DNA of 64,000 nt from an uncultured Bacteroidales bacterium (lineage in GTDB: Bacteria; Bacteroidota; Bacteroidia; Bacteroidales; Paludibacteraceae), in contig CAMUYI010000002.1 of NCBI GenBank assembly GCA_947164985.1, positions 124,001 to 188,000 on the forward strand, written 5' to 3'. Position 1 is the stretch's first letter. Each line of letters begins with the position of its first letter. Shown here in pieces: positions 17,066 through 26,023 of this stretch. A model generated the notes under the pieces. That model worked only from the letters and a program-made list of their open reading frames with translations. It ran no database searches and was not told the origin of the DNA. The position numbers and the translations under genes are program-made.

Positions 17066-18052
17066 ATGATGAATAAACTGAATTTTGGTTTAATTGGCGC
17101 GGCGGGATATATTGCTCCGCGACATATCAAGGCGATTGCAGACACGGGCAATAATCTGCTGGTGGCATATGATAAGTTTGACAGTGTCGGTCGTTTGGAC
17201 TCGTCGTTCCCGGATTGTTCTTTCTTCACGGAGAATGAGCAGTTCGACCGTTTCTGCTCCAAGCAGATGCGTACGGAGAATCCGTTGAACTGGCTGTCTA
17301 TCTGCACGCCGAACTACACCCACGATGCGTTCATCCGTTACGGCCTGCGATTGGGCTGCAACGTGATCTGTGAGAAACCGCTGGTGCTCAATCCGTATAA
17401 CATCGACAACTTGGTAGAGTTGGAGGAAGAGACGGGGCATCAGGCATATACGATTCTGCAACTTCGTTTGCATGATAAGATCCGTGCGCTGAAACAGAAA
17501 GTGGAGCAGGGTCCAAAAGATAAGATCTACGATGTAGATCTGACCTATATCACAAGTCGCGGCAAGTGGTATTATTCGTCTTGGAAGGGCGATGTGCATA
17601 AGAGCGGCGGTATCGCAACGAACATCGGTGTGCATTTCTACGACATGCTGCAGTGGGTGTTCGGTCCGGTGAAGAAAAACATCGTCCATGTGATGAGTTT
17701 TGACCGTGTAGCAGGATATTTGGAGTTGGAGAAGGCGCGTGTGCGTTATTTTCTGAGTATCAATGCAGAATGTCTGCCGGCTAATGCGGTGCAGGGCGAG
17801 AAACGTACCTTCCGGACGTTGAGTATTGACGGTGAGGAGTTTGAGTTCAGTGCCGGCTTCACGGAGTTGCATACCGAGAGTTACAAGCAGATCCTTGCAG
17901 GTAACGGTTTCCGCATCAGCGAAGCACGTCCGTGCATCGAGACCGTAGCTGAGATACGTCATAGCGAACCGATCGGTCTGGTAGGAGACTACCATCCGTT
18001 AGCCAAACTGCCATTAGCCAAACACCCCTTTGGTTGGGATGAGAGACGATGA
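17066..18052 (+). CDS. Gfo/Idh/MocA oxidoreductase, WlbA/WbpB-like
   Basis: A 328-residue NAD-dependent sugar-nucleotide dehydrogenase. The N-terminal Rossmann segment is FGLIGAAGYIAPRHIKAIAD (residues 6-25), followed by the family motif CEKPLVLNP. The block YITSRGKWYYSSWKG with KSGGIATNIGVHFYDML is characteristic of WlbA/WbpB, the UDP-N-acetylglucosaminuronate 3-dehydrogenase that starts synthesis of diacetamido uronic acids. The aminotransferase and acetyltransferase partners are not in this window. Two consecutive ATG codons are possible starts; a TGAT-rich stretch with 8-bp period (17043-17074) covers them. Confidence 0.88.
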   Translation: MMNKLNFGLIGAAGYIAPRHIKAIADTGNNLLVAYDKFDSVGRLDSSFPDCSFFTENEQFDRFCSKQMRTENPLNWLSICTPNYTHDAFIRYGLRLGCNVICEKPLVLNPYNIDNLVELEEETGHQAYTILQLRLHDKIRALKQKVEQGPKDKIYDVDLTYITSRGKWYYSSWKGDVHKSGGIATNIGVHFYDMLQWVFGPVKKNIVHVMSFDRVAGYLELEKARVRYFLSINAECLPANAVQGEKRTFRTLSIDGEEFEFSAGFTELHTESYKQILAGNGFRISEARPCIETVAEIRHSEPIGLVGDYHPLAKLPLAKHPFGWDERR

Positions 18053-18058
18053 TATCGT

Positions 18059-18100
18059 AATTAAGAATTTAAAATTAAGAATTAAAAATTACGAATGATT
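18059..18100. repeat. Heptamer array, AATTAAG type
   Basis: Six units spanning the gap before the export lipoprotein gene; the last unit (AATGATT) supplies its ATG at 18095. Confidence 0.88.
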
Positions 18101-18949
18101 AAACTAAAAAACATATTATTTTTTGCATTGGTGGGCTTGGCGTTGTCGTCTTGCGTGACGGCACGAAAAGTGAACTATATGCAGAAGCCGGACAACCAGA
18201 TCCCGAGTTATGCAGACACCTTGAGTTATGAGGATTATGTACTGCGAATCGGAGACCGACTCTACGTGTATGTCTATTCGCTTAACGAAGACATCCAGAA
18301 AATGTACAATGCCGGTGGTGCTAACTCATCTCAGATGAGGCAGCAGATGAGTGGCGGCGGTATGTACGGATCGTACGATCTCTATACCTATCTGGTGGAT
18401 GAAGAGGGAAATATCGACTTCCCGACGATCGGTAAGGTAGCTGTGCAAGGTAAGACGACCCGTGAGGTGAAACTCAAACTGGAGCAGGAGTTAGGTACCT
18501 TACTAAAGGAGATCCCGGGTTACTCGATGGTATCGGTGGAGGTGAATATCGTGAACCGTTCGTTCTCCGTCATCGGTGCGCAGAGTGGTCGTTATATGAT
18601 CAACAAAGAGAAGATGACGATCTTCGAGGCCCTGGCCATGGCCGGAGACTTAGGTGAGTTCAATAGCCGCAAGGAGATCAAGTTGGTGCGGGAGAAGAAC
18701 GGAGTAACAACCATCAAGACCTTTGATGCACGTTCCGAAGATATCATCAACTCGGAGTATTACTACATCGAACCGAACGATATCATCTATATCCGTCAGA
18801 TTCCGGGATACAGTTTCGGTATCAACCATGTCACAACTGTTATTGGTGTAACAGCGGCAACAATCTCGTTTGGCGTGCTTATTTATACTATCGTTCAGAC
18901 GGGAATTAACCACGTGAATAAAAATATTAACGGTGATTATAAAAAATAG
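18095..18949 (+). CDS. Polysaccharide export lipoprotein (Wza-like, first copy)
   Basis: Outer-membrane export protein of the Poly_export/SLBB family, 284 aa. The N-terminus is a lipoprotein signal (ALVGLALSSC, Cys at about 19). The domain begins VLRIGDRLYVYVYSLNEDIQ and includes LVDEEGNIDFPTIGKVAVQGKTTREVKLKLEQEL, followed by an SLBB-like part (SVIGAQSGRYMINKEKMTIFEALAMAGDLG). It ends with a hydrophobic helix (TTVIGVTAATISFGVLIYTIV). It is shorter than E. coli Wza. A related lipoprotein follows 9 nt later, so the exporter may be hetero-oligomeric (inference). Confidence 0.92.
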   Translation: MIKLKNILFFALVGLALSSCVTARKVNYMQKPDNQIPSYADTLSYEDYVLRIGDRLYVYVYSLNEDIQKMYNAGGANSSQMRQQMSGGGMYGSYDLYTYLVDEEGNIDFPTIGKVAVQGKTTREVKLKLEQELGTLLKEIPGYSMVSVEVNIVNRSFSVIGAQSGRYMINKEKMTIFEALAMAGDLGEFNSRKEIKLVREKNGVTTIKTFDARSEDIINSEYYYIEPNDIIYIRQIPGYSFGINHVTTVIGVTAATISFGVLIYTIVQTGINHVNKNINGDYKK

Positions 18950-18958
18950 GAGGCCAAC

Positions 18959-19726
18959 ATGAAAAAGATATTTATTTTATTGCTGGGCCTCGTTGCCGTT
19001 TTGATGTCGAGTTGCTACAGCCATCGGGTGATCGGCTATTTGCAAGAACCGACAAAAGGCAATAAGTTGCCGGTATATGATTCCGTTTCCTACGAGCCCT
19101 ATCGTATCCGCGTCAATGATGAGATCATCTATCGTTTGATCACGATGGACGAGACCTATTCGAAGATGCTTGGAACGAATAATTTTACTTCCGGTCAATA
19201 TGCCAACTCATATCGCGTACAAGCGGACGGAACGGTGGATTTGCCGTTCTTGAAACCGCTCAAGATGCAAGGTCTGACCGAGGTGGAGGCGCAAAACTTG
19301 TTGCGTGATGCCTTCAAGGAGATCATCCCGGATGCCGATGTAAAGTTGGCACTATTTAACAAGTATTTCTCCGTGATCGGAGACGCTCATGCCGGTCAAT
19401 TCTATATCTATAAAGAGAAGATGAATATCTTCCAGGCGCTTGCGATGACGGGTGACGTAATGAATAGCGGTGACCGTAGGCATATTCGGATCATTCGTCC
19501 GCGCGATAACGGACAAGAACCTGAGGTGTTGGAGTTTGATATCCGTACCAATACGATCATCGATTCGAAATACTATTACGTCTATCCGAATGACGTTATT
19601 TATGTGGCGCGACAGAAGAATAGTTTCTATACCGTGCCGAGTTATTCGGGCTTTATCGGACTTATCACCAGCAGTGTGGCGCTGTTAACAACAGTGCTGA
19701 ACTATGTGGCATATATGTATAAATAA
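18959..19726 (+). CDS. Polysaccharide export lipoprotein (Wza-like, second copy)
   Basis: A 255-residue paralogue of the preceding gene: lipoprotein signal LLGLVAVLMSSC, Poly_export block YRIRVNDEIIYRLITMDET, VQADGTVDLPFLKPLKMQGLTEVEAQNLL, and an SLBB-like segment FSVIGDAHAGQFYIYKEKMNIFQALAMTGDV. A hydrophobic C-terminal helix follows (FIGLITSSVALLTTVLNYV). An AGGAGG-like sequence lies before the ATG, unusual in this window. The gene lies directly before the kinase gene, as expected for a Wza-Wzc pair. Confidence 0.92.
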   Translation: MKKIFILLLGLVAVLMSSCYSHRVIGYLQEPTKGNKLPVYDSVSYEPYRIRVNDEIIYRLITMDETYSKMLGTNNFTSGQYANSYRVQADGTVDLPFLKPLKMQGLTEVEAQNLLRDAFKEIIPDADVKLALFNKYFSVIGDAHAGQFYIYKEKMNIFQALAMTGDVMNSGDRRHIRIIRPRDNGQEPEVLEFDIRTNTIIDSKYYYVYPNDVIYVARQKNSFYTVPSYSGFIGLITSSVALLTTVLNYVAYMYK

Positions 19727-19731
19727 GCATT

Positions 19732-22380
19732 ATGGCAAACAGTAATTATTATACACCGGGAGGGAATAATTCCTATTACATCCCGGGTGGCAACAATCAG
19801 TATTATGGCGGTGGTAATAACTATTACCAGCCGGGCGGAAATCAGCAGTACTACCAACAGGATCCGCAGCAGGGAGGCGAGGATGAGGATAGTTCTATCA
19901 GCTTCAACCCCTTAGAGTGGCTCTTGACCTTCCTGCATTATTGGTATCTGTTCGTCATTGCCTTGGCGATAGCTTTAGGTATGGCGATGCTTAAGAATCG
20001 TCGTTGGATTCCGACGTATTTCTCGCAAGGTACGATCGTCATCAAGGAGAACACCGGATACGGCGGTGCTAACTTTGCGTTGATGCAGGGTTTTGGTGTA
20101 GACATGGGTTACAAAAACGTCAACAACCAGATGATCATGTTGGGTTCGTACGATCTGACGAGTCGGGTAGTGGACTCCTTGCCGTTCTTGAACGTGGAGT
20201 ATATCACCCAAGGACGTTTCAAAACCCGTCAACTCTATCGTCAGACACCTATTTTAGTAGAAACATCGCGGGTAGATGCACGCGCGTACGGTGTACTATA
20301 TCAAGTGCTCTTTGAGAGCGACGGATCGATGCGTATCTCATCTACGGACGAAGGAATACCATTGGAACTCACGGCCCATTACGGTGAACCGATCAACTGT
20401 TCGCTTTTTGATGCGGTCATATGGCCGACCGAGCTGATGGTGAATACCGGTAAGATATACATTCGTTTCCGTACCCATGAGTCGCTTGTGGATGAGTTCA
20501 TGAGCCGTCTGCAGTTGAGTTTTGTTACCGAAGGATCAACCGTCTTGGCTCTCTCCCTCGTCAGTGAGACGCCCCAGCGTGACTGCGAGTATATCGATAA
20601 ATTGGCGAAGATATACCTCCTCCAAAACCTGGAGCAGAAGAACGAGGTAGCGGAGAACTCGATTAAGTTCATCAACGAGCAGTTGGAGAACCTTCAGTCT
20701 TCGTTGCAGGTCAGCGAAGGCGCAATGACCAATTTTCGGCAGGAGAATAAGTTCGTCGATGTAAACTCCTATGCCGGTCAGTTGATGGGACTAGTAGCCG
20801 GATATGACCAACAGGAGATGGAGTTGCGGCTGCGTGAAACATATTTCGACTACCTCATCAATTATATCCATACCAACATCGAGAACAACGCCGTTATAGC
20901 ACCTACGACCATGGGTGTGAATGAACCGATGTTGATGACTCTCGTTTCTCAACTCAACGACCTGCGTATCCAGCGTGGCGAGTTGACCGAGAAGAATGTT
21001 TATTACGCTAAATATACGAAGGATATCGAGAATGTTAAGACGGCTATCGAAGAGGTAGTTACCTCTATGCGTGCTTCGTTAGAGATCGAGAAGGCCGACC
21101 TGGCACGGCGTAGCAAAGAAGTAGAGGATAATATCAAACGTCTGCCGGAGAAAGAGCTACAAATGGTGGCTATCGAGCGTAACTACCGCATCGATGATAA
21201 CTACTACACTTTCTTCCTCCAGAAGCGTGCAGAAGCCGAGATTCAGAAAGCATCCAACACGCCGGATAACTCCATCATGGATAAGGCTCGTACAACGGCT
21301 ATCATGAATGCTAAGGCGAAATCGAAGACGACGTCTACCTATCTTATCATCGGCTTCCTTATTCCGTTGGTACTCATCATCTTAAGTGAGTTGCTCAACA
21401 ATAAGATCCGTTCGCCAAAGGATGTAGTCAAACTTAAGATGTTCCGCCTTATCGGTACGCTGCGTCACGCGAAGAGTCAGAACCCGACGCTTGTACGTGC
21501 TTCGCCCCGTTCCAGTTATGCGGAGATGTTGCGTGCTATCCGTACGCGTATTGAGTTCGTACTCAAACGTAAGGAGAAAATGGTCATCAGTGTTACCTCC
21601 ACCGAGTCCGGTGATGGTAAGACCTTCCTCTCCACGAACCTCGCGGCGCTTTATGCGATGACCGGTCGAAAGGTGCTGCTGATAGACTTGGACCTTCGTA
21701 AACCGAATATTCACACCAAGTTGGGTCTCGAGAACGGTAATGGTATGTCCAACTATCTGGTAGGCGACTGCGAGTTCGAGGATATCATCACGCGTAATAC
21801 ACCATTCGGTTTTGACTTCGTGCGTGCCGGTACGATTCCTCCTAACCCGGGTGAGTTGGTGCATACCGATAAATTAAGAGACCTGATCAATGAGATGCGC
21901 GAGCAGTATGACTATATCGTGATGGATAGTTCGCCTATCGGTCTGGTACCTGACGCATATGCCATCATTGAGCATAGCGATATGTGCTTATTCGTGATCC
22001 GTTGTATGCAGACCAATAAATCGTTCTGCAAGCAGACTCTCGAGCAGATTTCTGAAGTAGTGGATAATCCGGAGAAGATACAGATCGTGCTCTCCGATAT
22101 CCCGACCCAAGGACGTCACTCATACGGATCCGGTTACGGTTACGGTTACGGCGGCTACGGCGGATATGGTTACGGTCACCTCGGTTACGGTGGTTACGGC
22201 GGCTACGGCTATGGTTACGGCTATGGCGGAAAAGACAGCCGCTCCAAACGTTACGGACGTCTCTATGGTAAGATATACGGCCACCTCGTTAAGGATGACA
22301 AGGCTTACCGTTCGTATTACTACTATCACCATGAAGAGGATGATGAAGAGGCACAGAACGAGACGGAGAATAATGGTTAA
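19732..22380 (+). CDS. Wzc-like tyrosine autokinase / chain-length regulator with Gly-Tyr-rich tails
   Basis: An 882-residue inner-membrane co-polymerase that controls capsule chain length and export. Order: an unusual N-terminal low-complexity segment (residues 4-45, repeats of YYxPGGNN), Wzz domain with TM1 (about 65-85), a long periplasmic coiled coil (about 280-480), TM2 (STYLIIGFLIPLVLIILSELL, about 535), then the BY-kinase: Walker A TSTESGDGKTFLSTNLA, Walker A' VLLIDLDLRKP, Walker B YIVMDSSPIGL. The C-terminus has a Gly/Tyr tract (about 797-840, units such as GYGGYGGYGYG) and a final cluster SYYYYHHEEDDEE. Tyr clusters are normal autophosphorylation sites; the Gly-Tyr context at both cytoplasmic ends is not. 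Confidence 0.93.
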   Translation: MANSNYYTPGGNNSYYIPGGNNQYYGGGNNYYQPGGNQQYYQQDPQQGGEDEDSSISFNPLEWLLTFLHYWYLFVIALAIALGMAMLKNRRWIPTYFSQGTIVIKENTGYGGANFALMQGFGVDMGYKNVNNQMIMLGSYDLTSRVVDSLPFLNVEYITQGRFKTRQLYRQTPILVETSRVDARAYGVLYQVLFESDGSMRISSTDEGIPLELTAHYGEPINCSLFDAVIWPTELMVNTGKIYIRFRTHESLVDEFMSRLQLSFVTEGSTVLALSLVSETPQRDCEYIDKLAKIYLLQNLEQKNEVAENSIKFINEQLENLQSSLQVSEGAMTNFRQENKFVDVNSYAGQLMGLVAGYDQQEMELRLRETYFDYLINYIHTNIENNAVIAPTTMGVNEPMLMTLVSQLNDLRIQRGELTEKNVYYAKYTKDIENVKTAIEEVVTSMRASLEIEKADLARRSKEVEDNIKRLPEKELQMVAIERNYRIDDNYYTFFLQKRAEAEIQKASNTPDNSIMDKARTTAIMNAKAKSKTTSTYLIIGFLIPLVLIILSELLNNKIRSPKDVVKLKMFRLIGTLRHAKSQNPTLVRASPRSSYAEMLRAIRTRIEFVLKRKEKMVISVTSTESGDGKTFLSTNLAALYAMTGRKVLLIDLDLRKPNIHTKLGLENGNGMSNYLVGDCEFEDIITRNTPFGFDFVRAGTIPPNPGELVHTDKLRDLINEMREQYDYIVMDSSPIGLVPDAYAIIEHSDMCLFVIRCMQTNKSFCKQTLEQISEVVDNPEKIQIVLSDIPTQGRHSYGSGYGYGYGGYGGYGYGHLGYGGYGGYGYGYGYGGKDSRSKRYGRLYGKIYGHLVKDDKAYRSYYYYHHEEDDEEAQNETENNG

Positions 22381-22398
22381 CGTTTAAAGCTTATTGCA

Positions 22399-23880
22399 AT
22401 GAAACTCGCTTTTGACAACGATAAATACATCCGCATTCAGTCGGAGCATATTCGGGAGCGCATTGCGCAGTTTGGTAACAAACTGTATCTCGAGTTAGGC
22501 GGCAAGCTCTTTGATGACTTGCATGCCAGCCGAGTGCTACCTGGTTTTATGCCCGACAGTAAGTTGCAGATGTTGACCCAACTGCAAGACTCGCTGGAGA
22601 TCGTCATCGTCCTTTCGGCCGAAGATATCGAGCGTAATAAGGTGCGTCAGGACTTAGGTATTACCTATGATGAAGACGTGCTGCGTTTGCGCGAAGAGTT
22701 TATGAACCGTGGGTTTGTAGTCTCTTCGGTTGTGATTACCCACTATTCCGGTCAGCGTTCTGCAGATGCCTATCGTCAACGTTTGGAACGCAAAGGGATA
22801 CGGGTGTACTACCATTATATCATCGACGGCTATCCTCATAATGTGGACCTCATCGCCTCCGATGAAGGCTTTGGACATAATGACTATATCGAGACCACAC
22901 GACCCCTCGTCGTTGTGACAGCACCGGGGCCGGGAAGCGGAAAGATGGCCGTATGTCTGAGTCAATTATATAATGAACACGCGCGTGGGCGAGATGCCGG
23001 ATATGCCAAGTTCGAGACCTTCCCGGTATGGAATCTTCCGCTCAAGCATCCGCTCAATGTGGCCTATGAGGCGGCTACGGCAGATCTGCAGGATGTCAAT
23101 ATGATTGACCCCTTCCATCTCGAAGCTACCGGTAAGACGGCTGTCAACTATAACCGCGACATCGAGATTTACCCTGTATTGGAAGCTCTGTTCACTTCGA
23201 TATACGGCACCAGTCCGTATAAATCACCGACGGACATGGGCGTGAACATGGTAGGTTTCTGTATCAGCGATGATGAGGCGGTACGCGAAGCGAGCAAGCA
23301 GGAGATTATCCGCCGTTATTTCCAAGCTCTTTGCCATTTGGCAAACGGCCGATGCAATGACTCGGAGATCAAGAAACTGGCGCTCTTGCAGCAACAGGTG
23401 GGTATCACTACTGCTTATCGCCGTACTACGGTCGCTGCGCGTGAGAGACGTGCCCTTACAGGGGCTCTGCACGATGGCGCTTTTGCCCATGCGGCAGCGA
23501 TCGAACTGCCTGACGGACGCATCATTACCGCCGAAGCAGGTAGTCTCTTAGGCTCTTCGGCTGCGCTGTTGCTCAACGCAATGAAGGAGTTAGCGGGTAT
23601 AGACCACTCCGTACGACTCATTCCCGAGAATATTATCGAACCCATCCAACAGACCAAGATCAGTTATCTGCATGGCCAGAACCCGCGTCTGCATACGGAT
23701 GAGGTGTTGGTGGCGCTATCCGTCCTTTCGCTGCAAGATGAGAATTGCCGCAAGGCACTCGACACCTTGCCCTTACTTAAAGGATGTCAAGCGCACTCGA
23801 CCGTCATGCTCAAAGAGGTAGACTGGAAAACATTTAAGAAATTAGGTATTGATTTAACAACCGATCCCGCTAAGAAGTAA
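22399..23880 (+). CDS. DUF1846 family protein
   Basis: A 493-residue cytosolic protein matching DUF1846 over its full length: FDNDKYIRIQSEHIRERIAQFGNKLYLELGGKLFDDLHASRVLPGF at the start, VVVTAPGPGSGKMAVCLSQLYNEH (a phosphate-binding-loop-like segment, about residue 175) and YKSPTDMGVNMVGFCISDDE. Structures are known for the family but its function is not established. It follows the kinase gene by 18 nt, so it is probably the last gene of the polysaccharide operon. Its stop codon directly abuts the cobalamin riboswitch. Confidence 0.93.
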   Translation: MKLAFDNDKYIRIQSEHIRERIAQFGNKLYLELGGKLFDDLHASRVLPGFMPDSKLQMLTQLQDSLEIVIVLSAEDIERNKVRQDLGITYDEDVLRLREEFMNRGFVVSSVVITHYSGQRSADAYRQRLERKGIRVYYHYIIDGYPHNVDLIASDEGFGHNDYIETTRPLVVVTAPGPGSGKMAVCLSQLYNEHARGRDAGYAKFETFPVWNLPLKHPLNVAYEAATADLQDVNMIDPFHLEATGKTAVNYNRDIEIYPVLEALFTSIYGTSPYKSPTDMGVNMVGFCISDDEAVREASKQEIIRRYFQALCHLANGRCNDSEIKKLALLQQQVGITTAYRRTTVAARERRALTGALHDGAFAHAAAIELPDGRIITAEAGSLLGSSAALLLNAMKELAGIDHSVRLIPENIIEPIQQTKISYLHGQNPRLHTDEVLVALSVLSLQDENCRKALDTLPLLKGCQAHSTVMLKEVDWKTFKKLGIDLTTDPAKK

Positions 23881-24001
23881 GCAAAGACTTGGAAGAGAAC
23901 TCGGGTGAGAATCCCGGACTGACCGGCAACTGTGATGACCTAAGGGTCTAAGCCAGATCGCTTCCGCTTTGCTATATTGAGGAGTCCTCCTGGAATAGGA
24001 C
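23881..24001 (+). promoter_or_regulatory. Cobalamin riboswitch
   Basis: The conserved core is present: GGGTGAGAATCCCGG, CCGGCAACTGTGATGACC, and the B12 box GCCAGATCGC (23952-23961). P1 pairs GCAAAG (23881-23886) with CTTTGC (23967-23972). A downstream hairpin, GTCCT (23984-23988) with AGGAC (23997-24001), ends 6 nt before the btuB start and is the likely expression platform, acting on translation. The element starts immediately after the DUF1846 stop. No promoter of the window's consensus is visible between them. Confidence 0.93.
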
Positions 24002-24007
24002 GAACCA

Positions 24008-26023
24008 ATGATAAAACGTTATTTATTCATATTTTTTGCATTTTGTGCCTTGTCTGCTTTTGCGCAGAGCGAGGCAGACAGTCTGTATAACGACTTCCAT
24101 ATTCAGGAGGTTGAGGTGACAGCGCGTGCCTTGACCAAGGATGTCATCGTCCCGCAGACCCTCAAAGGCGAAGAACTGCAACGTCTCAACGCTCTTTCCG
24201 TGGCGGATGCCTTGCGCTATTTCTCCGGCGTACAACTCAAAGACTACGGCGGAGTAGGAGGTATCAAGACCATCAATGTCCGCTCCATGGGAAGCCAGCA
24301 TACAGCCGTTTATTACAACGGCATCCAGTTAGGCAATGCCCAGAACGGACAAGTGGACTTAGGCCGTTTCTCCCTCGATAACATGGAGGAGATTCAACTC
24401 TTTAACGGGCAGAAATCCGATATCTTTCAATCTGCCCGTGAGTTCGGTGCCGCCGGAAACGTATATCTCACGACCCGTAAACCTTATTTCCATCCTAACG
24501 AGAAAGTGCATGTGCATGCGCAGATGAGGGCGGGTTCGTTTGCCTTGGCAAACCCAAATGTAGGAGTCGATATCAAACTCACCGATGCTTTGTCCCTCAC
24601 CCTCGATGCCGAATACGTCTATTCGGATGGCAAATATCCTTTCCGTTACCGGCGTGTACTGCCTACCGGTGAAGTGGCTTATGACACGACGGCAATACGG
24701 CAGAACGGCGATGTGAATGCGGTTCGGGCAGAAATAGGGTTGCATCATTACTACCGTACTACCGGTTTTTGGCGCGTGCACGCGTATAATTACTATAGTG
24801 AGCGAGGCGTTCCCGGTGCAATCGTCAATAATGTGTGGAAAAACGGTGAGCGTCTATGGGATCGGAACACTTTTGTTCAAGCCCAATGGCAGGACGAGTG
24901 GTTCAACCGCTGGAGTACGCGTCTGCTGCTTAAGTACGCCAATGATTATACCCATTATCAGAACTACGACATCAAACTGCTGCCCTCCAATAACGAGTAC
25001 TTGCAGCAAGAGGCCTACCTCTCGTTCGCCAATAAGGTGCAACTCTTCAACTGGTGGGATCTGTCTGTAGCCTATGATTATCAATATAATACACTCAAAA
25101 GGGATGAGTGGGTGAGTGGTGTAACGGATGAACGGTTTGATCGTCATTCGCACTGGCTCTCAGCGGCTACGGCTTTCAATGTCAAAGAGTACCTGCGTCT
25201 GCAAGCATCTGCTTTGATGACTCAAATTACAAATCACAAATCACAAATCACAAATCCGAAAATTACTCCGGGCATTTTCGCTTCTTTCCGTCCATACCCG
25301 AAGATCGACTTGAGTCTCAATGCGTTCTACAAGCAGAGTTACCGCTATCCGACCTTCAATGATCTCTATTATACTGATTTAGGCAATGCAAACCTTCGTC
25401 CGGAATTGGCGCGTCAGCATAGTATCGAACTCGCCTATCGGAAGGCAACCAAGGCCTACGATTTGGCCTTCTCAGCGTCCTATTACTATAATCGTGTAAC
25501 GGATAAAATCATCGCTTATCCGAAAGGACAGCAATTCCGTTGGACTATGCTTAATCTTGGTACGGTGAAGATCAACGGCGTAGATGCCAAAGCGGACATG
25601 TCTTTCTATCTGCCTTTGCGATTTGTGCTCCGTTCTCGTCTCGGTTACACCTACCAGAAGGCGATCGATGTCACGAACCCCAACGATACCTATTACGGGC
25701 ATCAAATCCCCTATATCCCATGGCATAGCGGATCCGTGGTGGCAGAACTCGACTGGACCAGCAAACGGGGCGATCATTACGGTTTCAGTTATTCGTTCAT
25801 CTATGTGGGGGAACGTTATAGCCAGCAGGAGAATACGATTTACAACTACGTTCAGCCTTGGTACACGCACGATCTCTCGATCTATGGCGAATGGAACGTG
25901 CAACCGTGCCGACTCAAAGCCAATATAGAAATTAATAACTTGCTCGGACAGGATTACGAAGTAATCCAAAACTACCCGATGCCCAAACAAAACGTACGAT
26001 GCACAGTAGCTCTCAAATATTAA
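24008..26023 (+). CDS. btuB: TonB-dependent cobalamin receptor, BtuB-like
   Basis: Outer-membrane transporter of 671 aa. Signal peptide (residues 1-20, ending SAFA), then a plug domain: VTARALTKDVIVPQTLKGEELQRL, SVADALRYFSGVQLKDYGGVGGIKTINVRSMGSQHTAVYYNGIQLGNAQNGQVDLGRF, and a beta barrel ending in LGQDYEVIQNYPMPKQNVRCTVALKY. Substrate is inferred from the riboswitch upstream and the BtuG/BtuF neighbours. Residues about 405-420 (TQITNHKSQITNPKIT) are encoded by a heptamer array and probably sit in an extracellular loop or turn. Confidence 0.93.
   Translation: MIKRYLFIFFAFCALSAFAQSEADSLYNDFHIQEVEVTARALTKDVIVPQTLKGEELQRLNALSVADALRYFSGVQLKDYGGVGGIKTINVRSMGSQHTAVYYNGIQLGNAQNGQVDLGRFSLDNMEEIQLFNGQKSDIFQSAREFGAAGNVYLTTRKPYFHPNEKVHVHAQMRAGSFALANPNVGVDIKLTDALSLTLDAEYVYSDGKYPFRYRRVLPTGEVAYDTTAIRQNGDVNAVRAEIGLHHYYRTTGFWRVHAYNYYSERGVPGAIVNNVWKNGERLWDRNTFVQAQWQDEWFNRWSTRLLLKYANDYTHYQNYDIKLLPSNNEYLQQEAYLSFANKVQLFNWWDLSVAYDYQYNTLKRDEWVSGVTDERFDRHSHWLSAATAFNVKEYLRLQASALMTQITNHKSQITNPKITPGIFASFRPYPKIDLSLNAFYKQSYRYPTFNDLYYTDLGNANLRPELARQHSIELAYRKATKAYDLAFSASYYYNRVTDKIIAYPKGQQFRWTMLNLGTVKINGVDAKADMSFYLPLRFVLRSRLGYTYQKAIDVTNPNDTYYGHQIPYIPWHSGSVVAELDWTSKRGDHYGFSYSFIYVGERYSQQENTIYNYVQPWYTHDLSIYGEWNVQPCRLKANIEINNLLGQDYEVIQNYPMPKQNVRCTVALKY
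25224..25258. repeat. Heptamer array, AAATCAC type, inside btuB
   Basis: Five units (AAATTAC, three AAATCAC, AAATCCG), read in frame as ITNHKSQITNPK between two barrel strands. Confidence 0.9.

Noticed and set aside
17043..17074. TGATGAAA-type repeat before the WlbA-like gene
   Set aside because: It has 8-bp rather than 7-bp period and only four imperfect units; kept as a note in the gene entry, not as a member of the heptamer class.
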